A stretch of 64,000 bases of DNA from Pyrenopolyporus hunteri (GCA_902806595.1 CADCXC010000005.1:1674001-1738000), one strand, 5' to 3'. Positions 48,792-62,016 are shown, numbered from the stretch's first letter. Numbers and translations: made by a program. Notes: generated by a model not told the origin, from the sequence alone.

Positions 48792-50000
48792 GACAGCGTT
48801 AAGTTGAGCTTTGGATGACAAAGATCATAGTAGATAAAATAAGGTAGGGAACCCCAATTGCGCAATAGGATGCGGAATTGACGGAAGTTAAAGAATGGGA
48901 AGAAATATCAGATTGGGTGATTACTAAGAAATGGTGATGTCGACTTGAAATTTTTAGTGGAGGTAAAAGTGGCGGCCTTTCCGTCCGAGTTTGTAAGCGC
49001 AATTCTAGGCTACAAAATACACGCAAACGGTAAGCCTGTAGGTCAGAGATGCCATGTACCTAAAATGTAGGCCGGTCGCGGTTTCCGGGTATTGAGACGG
49101 ATGGTTTGCGCGGTTCCTCGTGTCTACCTCTGCTTTGGACGAAAACTGGGTACTACCTAGTTCCGCCCCGAGCTCAGGCAGGCAAGGCTAATAGGTAGGT
49201 GCATTGATCCTAACCTAGGTATATCGGGATTCTAGAACCTGCGTAACAAAGCTTATCAACCCCATTTTCATTCAATGTTGACATAATCGATACGTACCTA
49301 GGTAGGTACCCAGGTACATATTTCTTATTTTCATAATCGATGACCCTATCGCGCCTATTATAAGCGTTGGGTTAGGAAAAGGAATGATTGTATTGGATAT
49401 TCTCACGTAGTACATAGTTCCATAATATGCAAAGGGACTACATAAGCGGCGTACCTAAACATTTTAGTCATAGTCTCCCTTATATTTTACACAGTACCTG
49501 TAACCTGTATCGGTTCCATCGGCTTACCTCAGACACCTAACCGGTGAAGTGACGTTTAAGCGAATGCTCAGTAGCCGCATACTTAATACCAGAAGCCCAC
49601 AAAATCGATGCCAAGTCGGACTTAAGCCCCGCACCCCTAGGTACCTACCTAGGTAAAGCCGGGCGTCGCGTCGTGCTTCATTGATTAGAGGCACCAGGTA
49701 CTCCACATGTTGGATCCGCAGAGAGAGTACATCCGGACTACTGACTTCAATGTTCCACTGCTGGCTTCCACTACGATAAGGACGATAGGGAGGTACCTGT
49801 CTCGACTTTACCTATGGTACGTATGGACACACGTACAATTCCCCTCCAAAATCATTACATCCTACATCATCCACCTCAAGATCGCAAGGTAAAATCGCAA
49901 GGTATATCTATATTCGTTGAAATTCAAGATCCTATTTCTCCCGTCCTTCTGATCCCGGCCTGTGTGACTATTTAGGTAGTTGCCGGGCCTCCCCAGGTCC
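48792..50000. other. Divergent intergenic region, ABC transporter / CUL4
   Basis: 1.2 kb containing both promoters. Palindromic ACCTAGGTAGGTACC-type motifs are at 49293-49317 and 49637-49655. No coding feature. Confidence 0.6.
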
Positions 50001-52671
50001 ATGCATTCGCCGGGAAGCTCGCCACGCGACGGACCGTCCTCTTCATTTGCGACCCCGTCAAAACGCAAGCCAGTCGGTGCAACCAGCGCCCATTCTAGAC
50101 AGCAGTCTGATAGCCGACCATCCGGGCCTGACCACAAGCGTGCTAAATTGAACAGCTCTTCCGACCCAGGCCTTTCAAGAATGAGCAAAGTGCTAGGCAA
50201 GCGGCCAGAGATCGTCGACTTGACGAAGCCTCCTACTGCTTTCCAACCTCACAAGGGCGCGAAGAAGCTTATTATAAAGAACCTACGAACCACCTCGCGA
50301 GCTAACGACCTCGAAAAATACTACGATGCCACCAAGAAAGAATTACTCGAAGCCCTCGAGGCCATATTCGAGCAGAAGCAACCCCGCCAACCTCTCGAGA
50401 GGCTTTATCGCGGCGTAGAGGATCTGTGCAGACACGGGGCATCCAGAGAGCTATACGAGACGCTACGAGAGAGGTGTGAGGATTACCTAAAAAGTGGCCT
50501 TCGAAAGTCCCTGCTGGCGGAGGCTGGCTCCTCCAACATCGACATGTTGAGGAGTACGTACAAACACTGGGTCATATGGAATGCTCAATCGGTAGGCATG
50601 TCCATATCGTTATTAGCTATCTCCAATCGCTGACATGTCCCTCCAGACCACGATCCGTTCGGTGTTCAGTTATCTCGATCGATCTTTCTTGCTAAGTAGC
50701 AAGGAATTCCAACAAATCAACGACATGGCCATAACGTTATTTCGGAGAACCGTGTTCGTCGCTTCACAGCCGCAAGGTCTCAATCCAGGTGCTAAGACCC
50801 TCGCTGGCATGTGTGATCTAGTGGATTATGACCGGAGAGCGGATTCTCGGTTCGACCCGGCCCTATTACGCGATTCCATTTCGATGCTCCATGTCCTGAA
50901 TATCTATGGAAAGTCGTTCGAGCCGCACTTCTTGAAAGCCTCCACACGATACTTCGAGGAGTTTGCCGAGATACAAAGCAGTGCGTCCCTCAAGGCCTAT
51001 ATTTCTAGCTGCGAGAAATTGCTCGCGCGAGAAGATTACCGTTGCAACGCGTATAATTTCGACAGTACTACAAAGCGGCATCTGATGGAGGATGCTCATA
51101 AGATCCTAATTGACAAATACTCGGAAAAGCTCCTTGATGGTGGTAGTATTGGTAAGCTTCTGGATGAGAATGCCGTAGAATCCATGAAAGCCTTATATGA
51201 CCTATTGCGGCTGTCGGGCATACAGAAGAGGCTCAGACAGCCGTGGGAAGAATACATCAAGGAAGCAGGGTCGGCAATCGTGAATGACACCGCGAGAGGT
51301 GACGAAATGGTCATCCGGTTACTTGAGTTTAGGAGGTCGTTGGATATCATGATTCGAGATGCGTTCAGCCGAGACGATGAGTTCACTTACAGCATGCGGC
51401 AGGCATTCGGGAGTTTTATTAACGACCGCAAGGTTCTATCTGCCTGGAAGACTGGGACGTCAAAGGTCGGCGAGATGATTGCGAAATATATTGACATGTT
51501 GCTCAGGGGTGGCTTAAAGACCCTACCGAAATCCCTCCTATCTGATGTTCAAGACCGCATCGACGCCGAGCGAAGTGGGCTTGCAAGCACCGGTGACGAA
51601 GATGCGGAATTGGACCGGCAGCTGGACCAGGCTCTGGAGTTATTCCGATTTATCGAAGGCAAAGATGTCTTCGAAGCGTTCTACAAACAAGATCTGGCAC
51701 GACGTCTTTTGATGGGTCGTAGTGCCAGTGCAGACGCGGAGAGGAGCATGCTCGCGAAACTGAAAAATGAGTGCGGTTCTAACTTCACCCACAATCTGGA
51801 GCAAATGTTCAAGGATCAACAGATTGCCCGCGACGAGATGGCTTCATACAAATCCTGGTGCGAGGGTACAGGGCTCCCGAAGAGCAGCCTAGATCTCAAC
51901 GTGAGCATCTTGTCTGCCGCAGCATGGCCAACGTACCCAGATACTCAACTCATACTGCCTGACGATGTTGCGACGCAAGTCGAGCGCTTCGAGAAATACT
52001 ACGTCAACAAACATACAGGAAGGCGTCTCACATGGAAGCATTCACTTGGCCACTGTGTTGTTAAGGCGCGTTTCAATAAGGGGCAGAAGGAACTCCTAGT
52101 CAGCGCATATCAAGCAGTCGTCTTGACGCTATTCAACCAACTCGAGGACAAGCCAGATGGATTTCTTACCTACCAGCAGATTTCGGAGAATACTGGTCTA
52201 AGCGGACCGGACCTTGACCGCACATTGCAATCCTTAGCATGCGGGAAGGTCCGTGTTCTCACAAAGCATCCAAAAGGGAGAGATATAAACCCAACGGATA
52301 CCTTTACCGTTAACAAAGCCTTTACGGACCCCAAATACCGTGTGAAGATAAATCAGATTCAGCTCAAGGAAACGAAGGAAGAGAACCAAGAGACCCACGA
52401 ACGAGTTGCACAAGACAGACAGTTCGAGTGTCAGGCCGCCATTGTGAGGATTATGAAGAGTCGCAAGACGATGACACACGCGAACCTTGTTGCAGAGGTA
52501 ATCAACCAGACCAAGAGCCGGGGCGCTATTGAGCCAGCTGAGATCAAAAAGAATATCGAGAAGTAGGTTATCGTATACCCACGCTACTTGACGTCAAACT
52601 AACTTCTTCCTAGGCTTATCGAGAAAGATTACCTTGAACGAGAAGGGGGCTCATATTCATATCTAGCATAG
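50001..52671 (+). CDS. CUL4: Cullin-4, scaffold of CRL4 ubiquitin ligases
   Basis: Three exons: 50001-50591, 50647-52562, 52614-52671, giving 854 residues. The start is the ATG at 50001; the same frame opens earlier only with a TTG. The N-terminus (~80 residues) is Ser/Pro/Arg-rich and disordered, then KGAKKLIIKNLR begins the cullin repeats, a hallmark of CUL4 rather than CUL1 or CUL3. The cullin homology region (about 520-700) is followed by the winged-helix tail with RIMKSRKTM, whose Lys is the expected Nedd8 acceptor. A 19-residue last exon supplies the usual cullin ending, EREGGSYSYLA. CUL4 binds Ddb1-DCAF substrate receptors and Rbx1; in filamentous fungi it acts in DNA repair and in DIM5/DIM7-linked heterochromatin formation. 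Confidence 0.92.
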
Positions 52672-53124
52672 GTCCTATTATACATACCTACCTATGCTAT
52701 TTCGGTCGTTGGCTACCAGGGCTCGGCCCCGTCGGACTGGGAATACGATTTGATAGAAAACCACTCTGGCGGATTTGTTCAGAGCACGCAACCAATACAC
52801 CAGTCTCAAGGTTTGCAATAGCCTATTTATTTGGCACATCTATGATATGAAATGACTACCTGCCAAACGAATAAAGGCATGACAAATCTCATGTCTTATA
52901 CGATTGAAAACGTCCACGTTGAACCTGAGTGCGCTTGACTGAATATGCCTATTCACTAAAGTTCCATCGGGACACTTCTGTCGTTTATGAGCGTTGTTGA
53001 TACCAAGATGAATCTGGCCTACTGTAGTCTCCAGCTACATAGGTAGGTACCTACCTATGTTATATACAGGACATTCATCCTAGATACCTCAATTACCAAA
53101 CAACATTTATGGAACCGTCCGCGC
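52672..53124. other. Convergent intergenic region with a perfect palindrome
   Basis: 3' ends of CUL4 and GPI10 face each other across 453 bp. At 53037-53060 there is a perfect 24-bp palindrome with the core GGTAGGTACCTACC. Confidence 0.7.
53037..53060. repeat. 24-bp perfect palindrome of the dispersed ACCTAGGT/GGTACC family
   Basis: The two 12-bp halves (ACATAGGTAGGT and its reverse complement) abut with no spacer. It could form a cruciform or an RNA hairpin in either 3' UTR. Confidence 0.85.
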
Positions 53125-55281
53125 TTAGGGTTCTATAATCGTCTCCTGATCATAAAACCCCGTAGCCCACACGACCAAGCGTCCCGCCTTCCTATCATCA
53201 TCCGTGAAGAGCCCGTTCCACGACTCCCACACGCGCTTCAGCTCGACCTTGTGACGGCGGCCGGGCCCGGACCAGTCGAAGTACTCGTGCAGCGCGGACC
53301 CGATGCCCTCGTAACCCACGATGTACCGAGCCATGTCCTCGCCCGGGCGGTCCCCGGGCCACAGCTCCTGCAGGAAGCCCACCTTGTCGGCGTAGAACCG
53401 CCGCGTCTCATCCTGGTAGACCTGGCGCTGCAGGGACCCGGGCGCGGTATCGATCGGCGGCTCGCAGGTTAGGGCGCGCGCGCGCAGCGCCGGGTACACG
53501 AGGTGCGAGCGCCAGGGCGTGGCGTGGCACGGCGTGAGGAACAGCGCGAAGAGCTCCTGCTCGAAGTCGAGGTCGCCGGCGGTGGCGTTTGCGGGTTGCG
53601 GGATGTCGAGGTATTTGGGGTGGATGCTCTCGAATTCCTTGCGTAAGAAATTCACTACTTTGATGGGCGCCGCGGCGTGAAAGTAGGAAAGGTAGCCGCC
53701 GATGATAACGTTGACGAGGAGCCCTGCTAGAAGTAAAGGGACTCGCTTCCATCCTAGCGCGGGCGTCGGGCAGGTGGCGGCGGCGTCCGATAGTGTTGTG
53801 AAAAGGATACGATGTGTGGTGCGGCTAGGATATGCAGCGCTGGCAGGAGGGGAGTGATGAAGCGGACTTCCTTGTGGGAGACGAGGGATAAGGCGGATAT
53901 GGTCGTGAGAACCACGAAAGATAATGCTTTCAGGGCATTGGAGGTGGCAACCGGCCAATTTGCCTTCTCTGCATCTAGCGACTTGAAAAGGCCCTTAAGA
54001 ACAAATGGTGTTATCGTGGTACATAATAATGGTATACCTTGGGAGAGGTAGTAATGCCAGTCATTCTGCCCATAGAAGGAGGCGAGGTCCTTGGCGACAT
54101 TGAAGTGTAAGAATGTCAGTGGGGGGAATGTCCATTCCCCGTAGAATAGTCGATCAGCCACCAAAGACAGCCCGAGGACAAATGACCTACGACGGTTAGC
54201 ATGCTAGGAATTCCATATATAGCAAGATCAACTTACCCGCAGAGAAGTACCTCCCTGTAGACAATAAGGAGGTTCTTTCGAGTGAGTGGTGACTTGCCGG
54301 CGAGGGTAGCTCTTGTTAGTACGAGAGTGCCTATAGCTCCCCATATCAAGATGTTTGTTGGGCGTAAAAGAACAGCAGATGCTGCCAGTATCAGAGATAA
54401 TCGGAGACTAGATAACCGCTTTAGCACACAAGTATTATTATATAAAGGGGTATAAGATCATACCTATTGATCTGACTCCAGGTCTCGAAGAGCGGGATTG
54501 ATGAATACTTAGTTTCGGCGTTCCCATCATCTTCGGTGCCCAGAAGTTCCCAGGGCCAGTAATAGAGGGCCATGGCCGTCAGCGTAGTCTCGAAACAATT
54601 CGAGAAGGTCCTCGTTGAGGTATACCATTGCCAAGGATTTAACAAGGTCATCAACATCTACACGGGGTTGTGAGTGAGCTATACACTAAATAACATCGAA
54701 TTGACCCGGGATACTCACAACAGACCAAGCAGCTGCACTTGAGCGGCCGTATAGCTTCTCCGCGAGCCTCCAGGAGTACCAATCGCTTAAGGCAGCTAAT
54801 CCAGACTGTATGACCTTGGGTGCTAGGATGAGCCATGTGGCCTTAGTCACTGGAGACGTTCCCGCCGCCTTAAAGTTTTGGACGATAAAGTATCCAATGG
54901 CGAATATAGCCGGGTGAAAAGACGAGCGAAGCTGGTGCTTCCATTCCTATTTTATAAATTAGTTGAAATTCACTAAATTGGACTACTGATGTCAAAGGAG
55001 CATAGCATGGGAGTCGATAGGTTTACAGAACGAGCAAGCAAGCAACATACCCAAGTCAGCCATGCTCCGCTGTCTTCGCCGAATACCATACTCCATGCTG
55101 GCTCGAGAGCTTGGAAATACTCATCGGGCTGGAAGAATGTACGGACGCAGAGCGCATTGATGAGGCGGAAGGCGAAGAGGACGGCCAATGCCTCCCGAGC
55201 TTGAGTAGCAATCAGAGGAGCTACTTGACTTTTAGGGGCGCTTTTACGCGTTCCGGCGTTTGACTTCTTCCCTGAGCTCAT
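53125..55281 (-). CDS. GPI10: GPI mannosyltransferase 3 (Gpi10/PIG-B), with a frame break in the last exon
   Basis: Exons on the minus strand: 55281-55051, 54946-54719, 54657-54464, 54407-54237, 54186-53125. The N-terminus has FFQPDEYFQALEPAW, the luminal-loop signature of the GT22 family that includes PIG-B/Gpi10; RPTNILIW and RFITPLLPALHILAAP are also typical. The enzyme adds the third mannose of the GPI anchor in the ER lumen and has ~10 membrane segments. In the last exon the frame ...HIVSF shifts to ...TTLSDAAATC near 53801-53804 (a run of four A on the plus strand): one missing base would restore a ~628-residue protein. Alternatively a poor 65-nt intron (53746-53810, GTATCC...GAAG) keeps frame (~606 residues). 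The enzyme is essential in yeast, so a sequence error or splicing is likelier than a dead gene. Confidence 0.82.
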
Positions 55282-56751
55282 CTTCGGGGTCTTTGGCGTC
55301 TCATACGTCTCATATATCTTATATGTAAACTTTATATATCCATCTCACGGCGTTCAATTACGGACACCATTGAAAAGAATAAAACTTAAATTGATTCGTT
55401 GAGGCTACCTGGCATTTGCTGCGATCTAGCAGCTCTTGTCCAGCCAGATTTGGGATTCCTCGGAAGTGTCCGTATCGAGATAATTGCCAAGTCCAGATTT
55501 TGTTAAGGAAAGGTAAAGGTACCTGATGCCAGGTACCATGTCTCAAAATCTAATCCGCTACATGCACAAATTAAATATACCTAGGTACCTACCTAGGTAG
55601 GTATGCATAAGGGAAGCTTGAGGCTGCTTCGATAATTCGATAAGAGTATATAATCCGCTTAGGGCAACTCCGGTAGCCCCCAGCCCCGTTAGTCGAGATC
55701 ACTTCACATGGGTCGTATTCTTACAATAGTCACCTTAAGTAAGACCTTAGGTAAGATACCTGGTAGGCCACCAATACAAAAGATAGGGAGCGAGTACGCC
55801 GCCTAATGTATCTGTTCGCCGCCAAAAATTACATGGGTCTTTGCAGCAACAGCGTCAGATTACCACCATCCCACCCCCCACGAACAAAGACACTCACGAA
55901 CAGCCATTGGACATCTTGACAATGGACTTCCTCTGATTGGCCCCCGATTAAAGATTCTTCGGCTATCCGTGACTTCTCCGGGCTCGGCGGTCACCTTTTT
56001 ACTGCAGCCGCTCTGTCATAGGTAATACCTATTCGATTCTTGTTGTATTCAGGGTCCAGGGCCTGATCTTGGGTGCGAGTAATAAAAAATTGGCACTTAT
56101 CCTGCAGACGGACTTGAAGTGCGGATTGAACTTGCCGTAGCAAGGTTTTCTCCCAATCTTGCAATGGCAAGAAATCTCCTCATTCTCCTCTACCTTAACT
56201 ACTACTACCTAGGTATGCAGTAGACAGCTCGGGAAGAGTAACAACAGACACACACGCACACACACACGCACACACTAGTCCCAGGATTCCTTGTCGCGAC
56301 GCTTTGCTTCGGCATCCCAGCATCGGTTCTGGTTTCTTCTTCACCGCATGTGACCACTTTGACTGACTTCAGACCCGGACAAACTTGTCATCATCGCAGC
56401 GCCGCGACTGGGCGAGCCGCTTCGACTTGCACTTAGGGGTTTAGTGGCTACCAGTCCGCGCTTCCTTATTACGTACCAAGACTTCTTGATCCTCAAACTC
56501 GCCCCCGCCTTTGCCATTTCTTTTTATCTTCCGTATCTTCAAAAGTCTTGGGGCCTTTCCTTTTTTGACTTCCCAGGAACTTTCTCATTATAAGAGAAAG
56601 TCTATAAACCCCCCTCCCAAAACGGCCCAGCAATAGATTCGCTTCCAATCAAACATTTTCTCTTTATATAATTGTAGTTGCCTTAACTCCAATTGCTTCT
56701 TCTTATTCGTCTTCCTCAACTCTTCTATTGTAAATCCTTACCTCGATAGCT
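55282..56751. other. Divergent intergenic region, GPI10 / ornithine aminotransferase
   Basis: 1.5 kb with promoters of both genes. It contains a dense ACCTAGGT-type cluster at 55578-55604, a CA-rich run at 56248-56275, and a pyrimidine-rich leader just before the aminotransferase ATG. Confidence 0.6.
56579..56608 (+). promoter_or_regulatory. Possible core promoter of the ornithine aminotransferase gene
   Basis: An 8-bp inverted repeat (ACTTTCTC ... GAGAAAGT, 56579-56601) is followed by TATAAA at 56603-56608, about 145 bp before the ATG, and then by a pyrimidine-rich stretch. The position suits a fungal TATA box, but the assignment is inference only. Confidence 0.35.
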
Positions 56752-58235
56752 ATGGCTCCTCACGCAGATGCTCCGACTGCCCGCTCCGGGAACGGCTCGG
56801 CGACGTCGTCCAGATACCACTCTTCCTCGACCAAAGCCGCCATCCAAGCAGAAAACCAATATGCCGCCCACAACTACCACCCGCTCCCCGTCGTCTTCGC
56901 CCGTGCCCAGGGCGCCGACGTCTGGGACCCCGAAGGCAAGCACTACATCGATTTCCTCTCCGCGTACAGCGCCGTGAACCAGGGTCACTGCCACCCGGAG
57001 CTAGTGAAAGCCCTCACTGAACAGGCCGGAAGATTGACCTTGAGCTCCAGGGCATTTCACAATGACGTGTTTCCCAAGTGGGCGGAGAAGGTGCAAGCGA
57101 TGTTCGGGTACGACATGGTCCTGCCGATGAACACCGGCGCTGAAGCAGTGGAGACGGCTGTAAAGATTGCAAGGAAATGGGCCTATAAAGTCAAGGGAGT
57201 GCCCCAGGGCAAGGCATGGGTGTTTGGTGCCCAGGAAAACTTCCATGGCCGCACGGTAGGTTTATCTCCCATGTGGGTGGGAGCTGCTCTAATACCATAG
57301 ATAGATGATACCTGTGACCTTATCCACCGATCCAGAGTCAAAGGATAACTATGGGCCGTACATACCCAACATTGGCGCTGTCTCCCCCTCCACTGGTAAG
57401 CCTATTCGGTACAATAACGTAGCCGATCTGGAGGAGGTTCTCGAGGCTCATGGAAAGGAGACTGCTGCGTTCATCGTTGAGCCTATTCAGGGAGAGGCGG
57501 GAGTAGTGGTCCCGGACGGTGATTACTTGAGCAAGGTATATGCGCTCTGCAAGAAACATAATGTGCTCTTGATCTGCGACGAGATTCAGACGGGAATTGG
57601 TCGTACGGGTCGGATGCTATGTTCTGAGTGGGCTGGCATCAAGCCGGACATGGTTACTTTGGGAAAAGCTATCTCAGGTGGCATGTATCCCGTCAGCTGC
57701 GTCCTCAGTAGTAAAGAAATCATGCTTGTCGTCGAGCCCGGAACCCACGGCTCGACGTACGGCGGAAACCCGTTAGGCTGTGCCGTCTCTATACGTGCTC
57801 TCGAGCTCATGGAAGAGGAGCAGCTTACCCAGAAGGCTGAGAAGCTTGGTAACATTTTCCGCGACGGTCTAGCATCATTTAATTCGCCAGTCATCAAGAC
57901 GATCCGTGGGAAAGGCCTGCTAAATGCCGTCGTGATCGACGAATCAAAGACGAATGGCCACTCAGCTTGGGACCTCTGCCTTCTACTCAAGGAGAAGGGA
58001 GTTCTGGTAAGATTGGTAGACGTTTCTATTATCTCTTTATGCAACACAGTGTAGGCACACGGGCTAACCCGGAGATCAGGCTAAACCGACACATGGGAAC
58101 ATCATCCGGTTCGCACCTCCATTGGTCATATCGGAGGCACAGCTTCGGAAGGCAATGTCTATTATTGGCGATGCCCTGCAGGAGCTACCAAAGATGAAGA
58201 AACATGAGGACGTCCACGTCGGACTGGAGAATTGA
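56752..58235 (+). CDS. Ornithine aminotransferase (ornithine-oxo-acid transaminase)
   Basis: Three exons (56752-57255, 57305-58006, 58080-58235), 453 residues. It is a PLP-dependent class-III aminotransferase that converts ornithine plus 2-oxoglutarate to glutamate semialdehyde and glutamate in arginine catabolism (yeast CAR2). Visible: YSAVNQGHCHPE, NTGAEAVETAVKIARKW, the cofactor Asp in LICDEIQTGIGRTG, the PLP Lys in TLGKAISGG (~289) and GSTYGGNPLG. The N-terminus is short and lacks an obvious mitochondrial presequence, consistent with a cytosolic fungal enzyme. The first intron ends CATAGATAG; only the second AG keeps frame, giving GRTMIPVTLSTDPES, a slightly unusual segment where relatives have F-A-A-I-S. 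The last 52 codons lie in exon 3. Confidence 0.93.
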
Positions 58236-58609
58236 TTTCTCGCCGCGTACCATCGCTATCGACACCCCGCATTATCTGGCCCGTACGAAGCAGCAGGATC
58301 GAGCGGGACCGCGTTGGACTGGAACGTGGGCTGGAACGTGGACTCGACGGCTGCTCGTTGGCAAGGCGCACAACGTCGACTTACGAAGTGGAAAAAGGGT
58401 GGTAAGAAAAAAAAGGTGCGAGACCACCGACCTACATAATAATAGACACTGAACATCAGGGTGGTATTCCTGCAACCCTGTTAGACCTGTAAAAGTTAGC
58501 GGGCAAGGTTTATTCCCTCTTCTGCCTAGTACGCGGAAGAGCTACGATAGGTTCCCGCCTAGAGCAGAGGTTACATGGGGTTTCTCGCGGGCGTAGGCAG
58601 GTATATTCA

Positions 58610-58642
58610 TGTATGTGTGTATGTGTGTGTGTATGTATGTAT
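58610..58642. repeat. GT/ATGT microsatellite
   Basis: Alternating GTAT and GTGT units about 375 bp past the ornithine aminotransferase stop. Confidence 0.85.
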
Positions 58643-61600
58643 ATCGAAGGCGATTTTCATCTCTTCCCAGGTTCCAACTCGGTAATGCGGGGACCCTAAT
58701 TGCGGCAATGCGCATGCTGTGTGGGTAATGGTACCAGGCTGGGAGCATGGGAGAGTTACTGTTAAGGGAACAGCTGATACGAGGCAGCCTGAGGCTTCCG
58801 CTTCTATGACCCCATTCGCCGGAGTAACGGTGACGGCTTGATCGCAGGCTAGCCAACTCAACCAAGTCCTACATACCTTAGCTCAATGCAGTAGACGTGT
58901 CTCACAATTCATGTGGCCCGGAGGCTGCAGTTATCCTGCAGTTACCCTGCAGGCTTCATGCAACCCTCGATTTTGTCGATTGCGAGTCTGAATCTTCGGC
59001 ATCGCCAATGTCTGGCTACCTTGGTAAGAAGTGTACGCGGCGCGAATTGGGACCCGCAGGATAGCTGCATTGATTTTGCTTTTGTTCAGCTATGTTCTTG
59101 GATATAAGTAGGTACCTACCTGGTCCCCGGGGATTCGTAATTAGGGTGTGTGAAGCAGCATAAGCTATTTTATGTTAAGATTACCTCTTATCGGGTAAGT
59201 CAGGAACCGGACCTTAATGCGAGCCATCAAGATCCGGGTTCTCAAACCCAAGCACGTTAAATCCAACCATGAATTTGAAAAACAGCGCGAAAGAGAAACG
59301 TCCATCGAGTTTCCGATTTGTCCTCGGATCGAAAGGCGTGCATACCGCCCAGGGGGTCCCACAAGAGCCGAGTACGTGTAGCTCGGTCTGCCCAAACTGA
59401 CACAAGCGATGAGCAGGTTGCATACATGCCGTCTGCGAGGATATTCGAGAGCGGTGCAGAATCAATTTAATTGGAAATGGAACACTGAAAGCAAGTGTGT
59501 GTGTGTATATATGTCTTGGTGCCTGGGTGATATGGAATCAGGGAGATGTCAAAGTCTCATCTAAAGTAAAGGAGGTGGGTGTGGGCGAGATAAAGAAAGC
59601 AAGTTGGTAGCTAGGGTACCTAGATTTGTATGGTGATGCTCACACGGACGGCTATCTCCAGCGAATGGAACGGAGGCTCACTTACGAGATAGTAAGGATA
59701 GTAAGTGAGAGAGAGGAAGACAACTCATCAATCGCCTAGCGCGAGTAACGGGAGGCGCAGGGGAAATCACCGCCGTACAATGCAATGCGATCATCGATTG
59801 ATAAGAGATGCGATTATATAGATCTCTACATAAGGAAATGCCCGATAGTTCCACGACTAAGGCCCGGTAGCGGAGCTGATAGGGAGAAGACGGATCGAGA
59901 GCGAGCCGCCTTTTTATTCTGTTTTATTTTATTTTATTTTCAGGGTCCTATCCCGTGGTGGCTTTGTCCTACGGTATAAGCGCCAACCTTGGGAGCTAGG
60001 TCTGGGAAGACGACGGCGACGTCCAGCAGATTGGGAAAGCCTTGTGACCGAGCTTCGCTGCCTCTCATCAGCGACAAGTGATACACAGACCGGGTACCTT
60101 TTTAGGTCAGGCCCGTTAATAGAGTGCAATTATTGGCCATCACCTCGGAACTCTGTTTGCAGGCATCATGCTCCTGGCTGAGCCTCAGTGGGTGATGAGT
60201 CGGTTAGGTTAGGTACTTTATGGGTAGAGTAGTATTTGCAAAGAATGACGGAAAATAAGCTCATCAGCAATTTAATGTAGAAAAGGTTGGTTAGCTAGCG
60301 GTAGGTTAATTGTTCTGTGCACGTTATGTGTAGGTTATGTAGAACGCGGCCGGGGGGGAATAGGCGGTCGACGATTGATGATGCAATGTCCGTGGTTGCT
60401 TGCGACTTGCCTCGGATCTACAAAGGAGAAACAAACGACGACAAGTAGGATGACTGCAGCATGAGCAACAACAATAGGTGAAAGGAGACCCAAAGATAGG
60501 AAAACGAACACCGCTTTGAGCTGACTAACCGGCAAGACCACGAGGCAGGGTCAACGTCTCCCCTTTCTTCCCTTTCTTCTCTAGGTAGCTAACCAACAAC
60601 GTCCCTTTTCCGTTTCTTCTTAGAGGGATGCAAACAATAGGCACTTCATACTGGGGGCGTAATGGGGCGTAATGGGACGTGCCGGGGGTGAGAGAGAGCG
60701 CAGACCGCCTTCCCCAGATGGGACCTCGGAGGGATCAAAGGAATGATTGAGTTCGACGACGATCAACGAGCGACGGCGGCCTATCAAGATTGTGGAGAAC
60801 AAGCCTGCGCATTTGAGAAACAGTTGAAAATGGGTTGACTGAGGTGACCGGGTTGATGACTGGGTTGATTACATACTGGGTTGACTCCCCCGTTTCGTCT
60901 AACGAGGTTCTTCTTGTTCGCGAGGCCAATAAACCGTCACCTAGCCCTAGAGATCTGGGTTGTGAACGGATCGGATTGGACGAATGGACGGATTTGAATG
61001 GGCGAAAGAGGGAAAACTGGGCCCTGGGAAAATGCGAAGAGCTGGCTCCATCCATCAACCACGGATCCCTGTCCAGCGCTCAACCCTCCGCTAGCGCTTT
61101 AGCGTATTAGTGTCTTCTTTGGGGGCGTGCTGTAACAGCTGCATAATAACATAGTATGGTACAGTACCAAGTACAACAGGTACCAGCATGTCTAGCATCT
61201 CTTAAGCAGCTGCGTGACTTCTCATTTGCCCAAGAGAAGACAAATAGTGGGCACCGAGTGGAGGCTGGCCCCTAGCGGAATCGGCTTCTGGGTTTGGCTC
61301 GCAGTGTGCTTGCAGTGTCAGTGCGCTGCTGCTTCGGGTGTTCTTATCAATGTTATCATGCTGAAGAGTCACGAGTGACGAGTCTGATCTTCATTGTTCA
61401 CCATCGCATGTCGCGAGTCTTCTCTACTTTACCTCACTAAAAATAATGGTACTGTACCTTTTACCCTCTATCCTCTGCCCTCTACCTATCTCCCTCCTCT
61501 TGTCCCCGTGAGCAACTCTGATCGTGTCGCCTTCGCCCTCGATTACTATTACTCTCCTGCCCTCTCGTCCTTTCCGCCGCTTTCTTCAACTCATAATACC

Positions 61601-61980
61601 CCCCTCGTCCCTTTTACTTTATCTTATATTTTTATTACGGAATTCCTCTTCGCTTGTATCCTTGTGTTATCTTTCCCGTTGAGTCGCCTTATCGCCGTCG
61701 TCTATCTACGTACATCCATCCATCTGTTCATCCCTCCATCCCTCCATCCATCCACGCATACATACATACCTACATACACCCCGTTCATTATTACCATTGT
61801 CCTTCTAGAACCCGGTCCGAGAAACGGATTGTGTTGTACACGCGAGCCTGTACTTATTACTTGAATAACATCCAACATATTCCTGTCGTCCTCGCCCTAT
61901 CAATAGAAACAGAGTCAGAGTTTAAGATTGAGAGAAAGAACAAAGAAGAAAGAGATACATACAACACTCATATACACATC

Positions 61981-62016
61981 CATACAATCGCATACAATCG
62001 CATGCAATCGCATACA
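61981..62016. repeat. 10-bp tandem repeat
   Basis: Three and a half copies of CATACAATCG (one copy with G for A) in the presumed ATG1 leader. Confidence 0.85.

Noticed and set aside
48791..48821. Upstream TTG-initiated start (MSSKAQLNAV...) for the ABC transporter
   Set aside because: No ATG there; the ATG at 48791 (MRFGD) is the first proper start in the frame.
61394..61864. 156-codon frame rich in Thr/Pro/Ser/Leu
   Set aside because: Generated by CCATC and CATAC repeats in a CT-rich stretch.
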